Shown: positions 33,173 to 43,000 of the stretch, piece after piece
Numbering within the stretch: the stretch's first letter is position 1
Layout: each line of letters opens with the position of its first letter
Made by a program: the position numbers and the translations under genes
From: Brachypterus glaber
Lineage: Eukaryota > Arthropoda > Insecta > Coleoptera > Kateretidae
Length of the DNA: 64,000 bases
Assembly: GCA_958510825.1 (NCBI GenBank)
Contig: OY294044.1
Location: forward strand, 46,154,626-46,218,625
Direction: 5' to 3'
The notes under the pieces: model-generated
What the model saw: only the letters and a program-made list of their open reading frames with translations
Database searches by the model: none
Told to the model about the DNA's origin: nothing

Positions 33173-34123
33173 ATGGCAACATATTTAACGCCAAATAGAC
33201 ATGGTTATAGTGTACGTTTTTCTCCATTCAACGCAGATCAACTTGTAGTGGCCACAAGTCAATATTTTGGCCTAGCTGGTGGTGGTACTTTGTTCATTTT
33301 AGAAGTAAAAGACAACAAACTTGTAGAAATACAAAACAGCCAATGGACAGATGGACTTTTTGATGTAGTTTGGTCAGAAACTAACCCCAATAATGTGGTA
33401 ACTGCTTCTGGGGATGGTGGTTTACAACTATGGGATCTAAGTACCCCAAATGTACCTCCTGTTACTTTCTGGGAGCATAAAAAGGAAGTTTATTCAGTTG
33501 ATTGGGCTAGAACACGGCAGGATCAGCTAATTTTAAGTGCCTCATGGGATAGATCAATAAAATTGTGGGACCCAAATCGTCAAACAAGTCTAAGTACCTT
33601 TGTAGGGCATACCCAGCTTGTTTACAATGCTATGTTTTCTCCTAATGTTCCAAATTGCTTTGCTTCAGTTTCTGGAGATGGTACGCTAAAGCTTTGGAAC
33701 ACTCTTAACCCCAACTCATCCACTTCTACATTCCGAGTGCATGATGCAGAAGTTTTAAGTTGTGATTGGTGTAAGTATGATGAAAATTTAATAATTACAA
33801 GTGGCAGTGATGGTTTGATAAAAGGCTGGGACATAAGAAATTACACCCAAGCATTGTTTCAGTTAAAAGGTTGTGAATATGCAGTAAGAAGGGTACAATT
33901 TTCACCACATACAGCAACAGTTTTAGCTTCAGTTAGCTATGACTTTACAACCCGAATTTGGGACTTTAAACAAAGTTGTGAGGCACTAGAGACTATCAAA
34001 CATCATTCTGAGTTTGTGTATGGGCTAGATTGGAATGCCCATAAAAAGGGACAGATAGCTGATTGTGGTTGGGATAGTTTAGTGCATGTTTTTACACCAA
34101 ATTCTTTGAAAAATGTTACATAA
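33173..34123 (+). CDS. PEX7: Peroxin-7, PTS2 receptor
   Basis: An intronless 316-residue frame; the human protein is 323. It opens with a conserved peroxin-7 style start (MATYLTPNRHGYSVRFSPF). A WD40 propeller fills the protein: GDGGLQLWDLS, SWDRSIKLWDPN, SGDGTLKLWNTL, GSDGLIKGWDIR and SYDFTTRIWDF mark successive blades, and the C-terminal part (YGLDWNAHKKGQIADCGWDS) is strongly PEX7-like. In cells it binds the N-terminal PTS2 signal of peroxisomal enzymes in the cytosol and delivers them to the peroxisome import complex. It is head-to-head with USF3 and converges with DNAL1. I see no damage. The absence of introns could reflect ordinary intron loss or an old retrocopy. Confidence 0.95.
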   Translation: MATYLTPNRHGYSVRFSPFNADQLVVATSQYFGLAGGGTLFILEVKDNKLVEIQNSQWTDGLFDVVWSETNPNNVVTASGDGGLQLWDLSTPNVPPVTFWEHKKEVYSVDWARTRQDQLILSASWDRSIKLWDPNRQTSLSTFVGHTQLVYNAMFSPNVPNCFASVSGDGTLKLWNTLNPNSSTSTFRVHDAEVLSCDWCKYDENLIITSGSDGLIKGWDIRNYTQALFQLKGCEYAVRRVQFSPHTATVLASVSYDFTTRIWDFKQSCEALETIKHHSEFVYGLDWNAHKKGQIADCGWDSLVHVFTPNSLKNVT

Positions 34124-34289
34124 TTTTTCCAAAGATCTGTAAAAACGCGAATTTTTATTGCATTATCATATCATCATTCAATATTTTTATCTTACAAGAA
34201 GTTCTAATATACATATGGCTGTTCCTTTTTTTCAGGAGAAAATCAAACAAGAATATATGTGGATACCCTATAAAAAAGTTCTGATGAAA

Positions 34290-34430
34290 ACCAGTTCCAA
34301 TATGCATATCAACTCACAAAATCTAATAAATTTTCATATACAAATTCCAAAAAGCACTAAAAATCTTATGAATACTTATGAAATCCCTTGAAATCTTATG
34401 AAATCCTATGTAACTTGATGAATATCATGA
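34290..34430. repeat. Dispersed repeat copy downstream of PEX7
   Basis: Inverse relative of 14,030-14,190: ACCAGTTCCAATA, AAATCTAATAAATTTTCATA, then CTTATGAAATCC words. The short open frame across it is not supported as a gene. Confidence 0.5.
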
Positions 34431-34598
34431 ATATTATTATGACATGTTCTGTAACTGTGTTTTCATCAGGAATTTTTATAGGGTAGTGTTGTGCACTTTA
34501 TCACCAATTTTTGCATACTTTAAATACATAACCCATGATTTTGCCTTGCTCGTCACCTTGAATTTTTAGATAAAAAATTGTAATTACTGGGTATTTTT

Positions 34599-35204
34599 AC
34601 CTTATAAGTTATAAAAATAATATTTTTTTAAACATTTTTTTATATAGAAAGAAAAAAGATATCATTGTGAAATTTTGTAGGTATGTTTATTTATATTCAA
34701 ATAATACAAAAAAAGATGATTTTAGATTTTTAAAGTGCCATATTTTTTTTTTAAACACAAAAACAGTGGTCGCCATGATTCCGGCCGTCTGGATCGACTG
34801 AAAAAAAAAAACGAGATATTATTCATTATTAAAGTCGCTATAGCTCGTACTACTTTGTCCAAAAAATAACAAAATGGCCGACATTTTTTTAAAAATGTTT
34901 TAAATTTTTTGAAACACGTCCGCCATTTTGTTATTTTTTGGTCAAAATTTTTTCTTGTAGTATGGGCTATAGCGACTTGAATACTGAATAATATCCCGTG
35001 TTGTTTTTTTTTTTGAGTCGATCCAAACGGCCGGAATCATGGCGACCACTGTTTTTGTGTTAAAAAAAAAATATGTAACACTTAAAAAATCTAAAGAAAT
35101 TTTATTTGTATTCTTTGAATATAACAAAATTTCAAAATTATATCTTTTTTCTTTCTATATAAAAAAAATGTTTAAAAAAAGATTATTTTAATAATTTCTA
35201 AGGT
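34599..35204. mobile_element. Foldback element of 606 bp
   Basis: The two halves are inverse copies meeting near 34,898. Matching parts include ATAGAAAGAAAAAAGATAT, ACAGTGGTCGCCATGATTCC and CTATAGC near the centre. The ends ACCTTATAAG and TTTCTAAGGT are the outer TIRs. No transposase. Confidence 0.8.
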
Positions 35205-35449
35205 AGAAAGACCCCTTAAATTTAAAAATATTTTATAAATAATTTACTCCGAAAATTCTGCGACACTAACGTTATAACGTAATTACCGTAATTACGAAAA
35301 ATCCTCCGCGCCGTTTTATAACATTTGCTTTTCAAAGGTGCGGCGCTAAACTGTTATTCCAATATGATATGATACCACAGTTTTAATTAAAATATTTATA
35401 AAATAATTGTCTGGGAGTTCTGAAACCCTAATATTTATAAAATTGTTTG

Positions 35450-36530
35450 CCTGTTACACAAATGTGATGTGAACACATTTTAAGAGGTTTCCTCTGTCTG
35501 TTTGAAGTTTTATAAAATAACACAAGCCCACAAAAAAATTGTGAGTCTTGGATTCCAATATGATATTCCTATGTATTTTTTCCCGCTGAAACCGAATCCG
35601 TAACCCGTTTAACCCATACACGTCAGGATTTTGACATAACCTCAAAAAACACCCGAAAAACTACTGAAACGGCTAAAATCATCTACTCCATACCACTTTT
35701 ACCCCTTCCTCCAAATTCGTAATTTCGTAACCCCATAATCCCCTTACTTCGGAATACCATTCCTCCATAACCTCAAAACCCCGTAACCTCATTAAGTAGA
35801 AAAATCTGGTTAGTGAAAACAGAACAATTACGTGAAATTTTCTTGTAGAATATAGTTATGAATGAGTAACTGTATAACCCTAAAATCCCATCACACCTCC
35901 TAACCCCTTCACTCCGTAACCCCATATATTATAACCTCTTAACCCCATCATCCTATTCTGTGGAGAAATCCGGTTTTCAAAATCATGAGTTTTGTGAGTG
36001 GTCATGAATCAAGGTCTACTTCATTATTTTTTTAACCAGACTTCTCCACAGAATAGGATAACGGGATTAAGGGGATATAGTATATGGGGTTACGAAGTGA
36101 AGGGATTTTGAGGTTATGGTGTTAAAGGATTTTGTGGTTATAGAGTTACTTACCTATGTTCCACAAAAAAAAACTGAAGAATTTTTTCTTTTTCCCAAAC
36201 TAGATTTTTCTACTTAATGAGGTTACGGGGTTTGAAGGTTATGCGGCTATGGTATTATGAGGTTAGGGGATTATGAATTTCTGGGGTTTTAGAATTAGCA
36301 ATTTGGGGACAGGGGGGTGACAGTGGTATGGCATAGATGATTTTAGAGGTTTCAGTAGTTTTTCGAGTGTTTTTTGAGGTTATGTCAAAATTGTGACGTG
36401 TAGGGGTTAAACGGGTTGCGGATTCAGTTTCAGCGGGAAAAAAACACTTAGGAATATCATATTGGAATCCAAGACTCACAAAAAAAAATTGTGGGCCTGT
36501 GTAATTTTCTTTTTAAATTCTGAGGTGTTT
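35450..36530. mobile_element. Foldback element of about 1.08 kb with TAACCCC words
   Basis: Left arm 35,490-35,960 and right arm 36,040-36,520 are inverse copies (TTGGATTCCAATATGATATT, CCCGTTTAACCC, GATTTTGACATAACCTC). The centre closes on TTCTGTGGAGAAATCCGG and its inverse. Inner parts consist of degenerate CGTAACCCCATAA words. The open frames here are mirror artefacts. Confidence 0.8.
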
Positions 36531-38080
36531 GGAAAATGAGTAACCTTGTAAAATATAAAAAAAATCGCCTTTAGCGCTAAACTTGGATATCATTAATGTG
36601 ATATCACAATATTAATTAATAGTTTGTAAAAAAATAGTTTTCATAGAAATGCTAAACTATCCAGATAGAAAATGTAAAACCTTGGGATTTCTAAAAATTT
36701 TCAACTGTGGTGAGCATTCAAAAAAATGGTGATGCCACTCAATCTGTTCCATACCACCCCCTCCCCCCGGAAAAATTCTGGCTGCACCCTTATTTACAAT
36801 TTAGCAAAAACTTTTTATTTATATTGGTGTAAAGTCGAATAGGCTTTCCCGTCTCGCTCCTATCAAAAATCCTGTGGGCGAGCCTGTTTATACACTGCCG
36901 CGCATTAAATTACGGACACCTAAAAAATTGACATTTTTTAAATTCAAATATTTCGAAAACTAATTAATGGATTTGACTGATTCTTTTTTTGTTTTGAAGT
37001 TTAAACATTCTCTACTTTTGTTTGTTTTAAGAATGATAAAATTTTTTTTTTCATATTAACAAATAATGTATAACTATGTTTCTTACCCCATCTTCTAGGA
37101 CTTAGTGCATAGCAAATTACAAATTACAAATTTTAATTTCTTTTCTGGAAGTATTTAAAAAAAAGCACCTAATTTGTTAGATTTATTGTATTGGGTATAA
37201 AATACCTTGTAAAAAGGTCCCTTTATGACTATAAATAAATACAAATATAAATACAAATACAAATTTGGGGGGTTTAGGGGGCTAGGGATAATTTTTTGAA
37301 AGAATTATGACATTTTAGCAACATATAACTTATTTGCTTTGTATTTAACAGCTAAAATAATTTTGGTGCCTTTTTTCCCGTTTGGCAACATAGTGCGGCG
37401 CGAGTGAGAATCATTCTCACGCGGCTAGCGTGTCAAGTATTTAAATTAGATGGCCTAACCCGCTCGCCTTAATCTCCCATAATTAGCATATTTTTGTTAC
37501 ATTGTGATATCATTCCTATTATACCTACTTCCCTGCAATAATTATTAAAACACCTTTTTTCAGTAGGAAATCGAAAGAAACTTTTAAACAAAGTAAGTCC
37601 TTATTACAATTTTTATAAATATTTTTTGAGGCCTTTTTGTATACAAGAAAGTTTCAAAAAATCTATTTATATTTTATCTTATTTATAAATTATATATAAA
37701 TTATAATTATAATAAATTATAATTATAAAAAAACTTTTAAAAAAAATGTCAGTTTCAATCTACTCTTAAAGATCTAAAGATATGAGGGATCTATTGTAAA
37801 AATAACATTTTTTATTGCTTTATCCAAATGAATATGATTTCCTAATATGTACCTATTTTGAAAAAAACTTAATTTAAAAATATCTGAAAATCCCAGAGGC
37901 GGACTTGCCCGCGCCGCTGTATTAGTTTAACAGAAGGGCCCGTTGATGATTTCCTAGGGCTCGCATTAAAAAGGAATTTAAAGGGCCCGCTTTAATTTTA
38001 TAGACTAAACAAATGTATTCGAGAGCCCCCTTTGCCGTTTCGCGGACCACCTAAAAAATAAAGTATATTTTAAATATTAT
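36531..38080. other. Gene-free stretch with Tc1-type repeat fragment
   Basis: At 36,892 CACTGCCGCGCATTAAATTA then GGACACC looks like a Tc1-type end, and the following 200 bp resemble 25,860-26,010. A hairpin GAGTGAGAATCATTCTCAC lies at 37,403. GGGCCC-rich sequence at 37,900-38,050 is unexplained. No gene is seen. Confidence 0.45.
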
Positions 38081-38083
38081 ACA

Positions 38084-38825
38084 CTACTCCAAAAAAATAG
38101 GGGAACAAAAAAATTTTTTTTAGTGTTTTTTTTAAGAGCTGTATCTTTGTGAAAAATTATCGTATCGAGATGGAAAAAAGTATTTTAATTCAAGTTTCTA
38201 GTTTCGAGATCTTTTGACAGAAAATTTTTGTAAGCTACGGTTATCGCCGAGGTTATCGCGCAGTCATAAGAAATAGCGTGAGACAAAAATAAACCGTTTG
38301 TTTTTTTAGAATCCATGATCTCGGATTTTTTTTTAGTTAAACCAATGTATAAGTCAGTTAGCTTGTTTATTTAAGCTCCAATTTGTTTTTTTTACGTCAA
38401 TTTTTTGCTGAGATATCCGACTTTCAATGAAAAAGGATCCTTTTTGATTTTGTTCTCAGCAACCAATGATCGCAGAGGGGCAGCTTTAAAAAATTAAATA
38501 AACAAATAAACAAAAAATTGACGTAGAGACCAAAAAAAGAAACAAATTAAATCTGAATAAACAAGCTGATTTATACATTGGTTTAACTGAAAAAATTTCC
38601 CGAGCCCATACACCCTTAAAAAAATGCATTTTTTTTGTCTTACGCTATTTCTTATGATTGCGCGATAACCGTAGCTCACACAAATTTCTACCAAAAGATC
38701 TCAAAACTAGAAACTTAAAGTTTTAAAATGCTTTTCTTCCATATCGATACGACCATTTTTCACCAAGATACAAGATACACAAAAAAAAAAACAAATTTTT
38801 TTGTTCCTTTAATTTTTTGGAGTAG
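38084..38825. mobile_element. 742-bp TIR element (CTACTCCAAAAAA ends)
   Basis: Ends CTACTCCAAAAAAATAGGGG and the inverse TTTTTTGGAGTAG. The arms are inverse over about 250 bp (GGTTATCGCGCAGTCATAAG against its inverse at 38,650). The loop is a second inverted pair around TATAAGTCAGTTAGCTTGTT. No coding capacity. Confidence 0.75.
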
Positions 38826-39276
38826 TATGGATTTAAAATAACAAAGGGATGTTTGGTTTAATAAATCTTATTCAGCATTCTTTTTTATATTTTTTGCTGT
38901 GTGAAATGTATATATCTCTTACATTTTTTGAATTGTGAAATTTACATTATTTTTTGAACCTATAGGGTACAGTTCCTAAATGCTTTTGACCAAAATTTAA
39001 ATTTTTTGAAATGTTTAAGTAAAAAAAAGTATTAGTTTAAGACTGTAAATAAAAACCTAAACTCTAGGTTGATGTAAGTTATTCTTTATATTTTATTTTA
39101 ATTTTTTTTAACAAAATTATTAAAATACTTTTTTAAGACTGTCTGTCTCTAAAATTAATTTATTGTATTATTTTTATATTGTTGTATCTATTTTTTGTAC
39201 TTATTGTCTTATTTTAATAAATATTTTATAAAATCCATTTTTTTTATTGAAACACCATTTTGCAACACAAATATTA

Positions 39277-39834
39277 CTATTCATCTCTTAAAATGGGTTC
39301 GCCATCCAATTTTTTTAAATTTGGTAACCTTTTTGCAGCTTCAGCTTTCCAGACAGCTTCATCCATATTTTCCACCAAAGGATTTCCAACAAATAAAAGA
39401 TCAATCAACGAAGGAAGTTCTCCAAATTTCATAAACTCCGCCCAATCCTTAATCAAATTATTGCTTATGTATAAAACTTTTAATTTTTTAAGCACCTGCA
39501 CACCCTTAACTTTTTCAATAAAATTGTAAGATATCCACAATTCTTCTAGAGTGTCCGAAAGTCCTTCTAGACCCGAAAAAGACTTGATATAATTTCTCCC
39601 CAAGGATAAAATTTTAAGATTTTTCAGCGAACTTACTCCGGATATTTTTTCGATCATATTTGTGGATAAACTTAATCTGTTGCAGCTAGTTAAAGCGCTC
39701 AGTGAGTTGTCCATTTTTTCAATTGGGGGCCATTGAAACTGAAATCCTATTTCAGTGGCATCTGAAATATTTTCTCCTGGGTGCTTCTCTTCCCATCTTT
39801 TAATTGCATCTTTTATAGTTGTGGCTTTTGACAT
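39277..39834 (-). CDS. DNAL1: Dynein axonemal light chain 1
   Basis: An intronless 185-residue frame; the human protein is 190. The start [20 protein letters not shown] matches the family start. Leucine-rich repeats follow: [58 protein letters not shown] and [17 protein letters not shown], then [20 protein letters not shown] and LKKLDGEPI. The family protein binds the motor domain of the outer-arm gamma dynein heavy chain in cilia and flagella and links it to the doublet microtubule. AATAAA signals lie about 30 bp past the stop. Its start codon is 186 bp from the TEKT1 start on the other strand. Human DNAL1 has introns; their absence here may mark retroposition or intron loss, and the promoter position argues for the functional copy. 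Confidence 0.96.
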   Translation of the reverse strand: MSKATTIKDAIKRWEEKHPGENISDATEIGFQFQWPPIEKMDNSLSALTSCNRLSLSTNMIEKISGVSSLKNLKILSLGRNYIKSFSGLEGLSDTLEELWISYNFIEKVKGVQVLKKLKVLYISNNLIKDWAEFMKFGELPSLIDLLFVGNPLVENMDEAVWKAEAAKRLPNLKKLDGEPILRDE

Positions 39835-40020
39835 TTTTGATTAATCAATTTAATAGTTTTAATTTTGGCATTTAACAATTCGTTTGGTCGATATCCCCTA
39901 ACAACAAGGGGAATTTTATTGTTGGGTCTATCATTATATGGTGGAAAGTGCCAAATATTGATTAAATAACTAACCAATTTATTATATTTTTTATAACCAA
40001 GTGTTTTTTTAAATTTAATT
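39835..40020. promoter_or_regulatory. Bidirectional DNAL1/TEKT1 promoter
   Basis: Only 186 bp separate the two divergent start codons, both of axonemal genes. The inverse of ATCCCCTAACAAC (39,893-39,905) reads GTTGTTAGGGGAT. This is an X-box-like RFX site (two half-sites, one-base gap) with one mismatch to the loose insect consensus. CTAACAACAAGGGG overlaps it. No TATA box is clearly placed for either gene. Confidence 0.5.
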
Positions 40021-40085
40021 ATGAATAAAGTACACAGCAAATTAAACGAACTCGTTGTGGTTTTAATACCACCCCCTCCTTCAAG
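40021..40085 (+). CDS. TEKT1: TEKT1 exon 1
   Basis: ATG to donor TCAAG|GTAAGT, 65 nt, phase 2. It codes MNKVHSKLNELVVVLIPPPP S and joins exon 2 as ...SRFTLQEWH, which is the tektin-1 arrangement of a short Pro-containing lead before the EWH motif. Confidence 0.8.
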
Positions 40086-43000
40086 GTAAGTGAATAATTT
40101 ATTTATTTAAAATTTAAAGGCGGCTTTTAAAGCTCTAAAATATATTAATACCTACCTTAAAAAAACTCGCTCACGATTCCCTATTAGGGATCCTTAAGTT
40201 ATACGCAGACGGACAGACAGACCGACACACGGTGGGGAATTTTTCAAATCTAGCAAGACAAAAATAGCAAAATCAGGTTGTGAATAAATGGATTAAAGTA
40301 TTATTACCCAAAAATAAACTGTATAAAGTTTATAAACTTTTTTATTTTATTATAATAAAATCAAAAAAAGCTTTTATTATACATGTGTGGTCAAGAAAAA
40401 ACGTATATACCTAAGCGTCAAATGTGAATATAATAAAATCAAAAAAAGCTTTTATTATACATGTGTGGTCAAGAAAAAACGTATATACCTAAGCGTCAAA
40501 TGTGAATTTTAAAGTTATGCTTTCACATCGGCCCAAAATCGGTATGGGGGGGTTTTTCGGGTCAAAGATTACAAAAAGTACAAAATTAAAAAATTTAAAA
40601 TCACGACACAAATATGGCGAACGACTTGTGTCATTTCTGGCCGATTCGAACCAAGATCGGTATCGGGGATTTTTGCCCAAAAACACCGGTGTCGTAGATT
40701 ATGAATTTTTGGTCAAAATTGAAAAATTTGAAAATGGCGGCGCCAATATGGCGGACGACTTGTGTCATTCAGGTCTATTACCAATATCGGTATCTGGGGA
40801 TTTTCTGCCTCGTAGATTAAGAATTTATGGCTTAAATATAAAAATTCAAAACGGCGGCGCCAATATGGCGTATTTTGGCATTTATGAACCATGTTGACTT
40901 TAAATATAGTGTTTTTGGGTTTGTAGATTACGATTTTTTTTGTCAACATTAAAAAATTATATATTTTTTAGATTTTTTATTTAATATTTAACCCCCCAAA
41001 ACGGACCCCCTTAAGCTTTAAATTTTTATAATATCTTTTTTTGTTGTCATTTGGTTCTATTTTTTTAGATTTTTTTTTTAAATATACAAATTTTAACCCC
41101 TTTAAAATTAATCCCCTCAAGCTTTAGATTTTTAAAATATTTTTGTGTGTCACACTTCTCAGCATTTTATGACATCGGAAAGATCGCCCAATTTCAAAAT
41201 TAGATATTACCTTTATGGAACCCCCGAGGGGTGAACCACTAGTGGTACAGTGTAGTGCACAAATGTTTTGTAACTATAAATTATTTGTACAGGGACCGAA
41301 ATTTTCGACATAAAAATCTATGATTTTTGAACTTTTGAGTAAGATTTCTGATTTTTTTTTGAAATGTTGTCGAAAAATACCGTGATATTTGTTAAGATTT
41401 TTGAAAGACCTCCGAAAATTAGACCACGGAACTCCATAATTCCGAATGGCTTTCCATTCATCCTAGCCTTCGACGGATTAGTTTTGGGATCTTAGGATTG
41501 GGGTCATGAGTTTTGGACTGCCCTACTGAAAATATCTAGTAAATTTGTAGTAAAACCGAGTAAAAAAAGTAACTCGAAGTTTACTAGTATACTACTACTA
41601 CTTATATATAATACTGGTCCTACCAAAACCGATTATATATAAAATTTTACTGGTCTCTGGTCGGTTAGTGAAACATTTTTACAATTTTTTTAAAAACCTA
41701 GCTCAAGCCAGTAAAAATCTCGAAAAACCCGAGGTGTGAACCACTAGTGGTACAATGTTGTGTACAAATGTTTTGTAACTACAAATTATTTGTACAGGGA
41801 CCGAAATTTTCGGCATAAAAATCTATGATTTTTGAGCTTTTGAGTAAGATTTCTGATTTTTTTTTGAAATGTTGTCGTGTCTTTTGTTAAGATTTTTAAA
41901 AGACTTCCGGAAATTTGACCATGGAACCCCATAATTCCGAATGGCTTTCCATTCATCCTAGCCTTCGAAGGATTAGTTTTGGGATCTTAGGATTGGGGTC
42001 ATGAATTTTGGACTGCCCTACTGAAAATATCTAGTATATTTTTAGTAAAACCGAGTAAAAAAAGTTACTCGAAGTTTACTAGTATAATACTAGTCCTACC
42101 AAAACCGATTATATATAAAATTTTACTGGTCTCTGGTCGGTTAGTGAAACATTTTTACAATTTTTTTAAAAACCTAGCTCAAGCCAGTAAAATTCTCGAA
42201 AAACCCGAGGGGTGAACCACTAGTGTACAAATGTTTTGTAACTACAAATTATTTGTACAGGGACCGAAATTTTCGGCATAAAAATCTATGATTTTTGAGC
42301 TTTTGAGTAAGATTTCTGATTTTTTTTTTGAAATGTTGTCGTGTCTTTTGTTAAGATTTTTAAAAGACTTCCGAAAATTTGACCACGGAACCCTATAATT
42401 CCGAATGGCTTTCCATTCATCCTAGCCTTCGAAGGATCAGTTTTGGGATCTTAGGATTGGGGTCATGAATTTTGGACTGCCCTACTGAAAATATCTAGTA
42501 TATTTTTAGTAAAACCGAGTAAAAAAAGTTACTCGAAGTTTACTAGTATAATACTGGTCCTACCAAAACCGATTATATATAAAATTTTACTGGTCTCTGG
42601 TCGGTTAGTGAAACATTTTTACAATTTTTTTAAAAACCTAGCTCAAGCCAGTAAAATTCTCGAAAAACCCGAGGGGTGAACCACTAGTGTACAAATGTTT
42701 TGTAACTACAAATTATTTGTACAGGGACCGAAATTTTCGGCATAAAAATCTATGATTTTTGAGCTTTTGAGTAAGATTTCTGATTTTTTTTTTGAAATGT
42801 TGTCGTGTCTTTTGTTAAGATTTTTAAAAGACTTCCGAAAATTTGACCACGGAACCCTATAATTCCGAATGGCTTTCCATTCATCCTAGCCTTCGAAGGA
42901 TCAGTTTTGGGATCTTAGGATTGGGGTCATGAATTTTGGACTGCCCTACTGAAAATATCTAGTATATTTTTAGTAAAACCGAGTAAAAAAAGTTACTCGA

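Noticed and set aside
35690..36130. TAACCCC words as telomeric sequence
   Set aside because: Words are irregular, lie in mirror-image arms of a foldback element and do not form a TTAGG-type array.
40489..40949. Open frames of 65-131 codons on both strands
   Set aside because: They overlap each other within a diverged AATATGGCG repeat.
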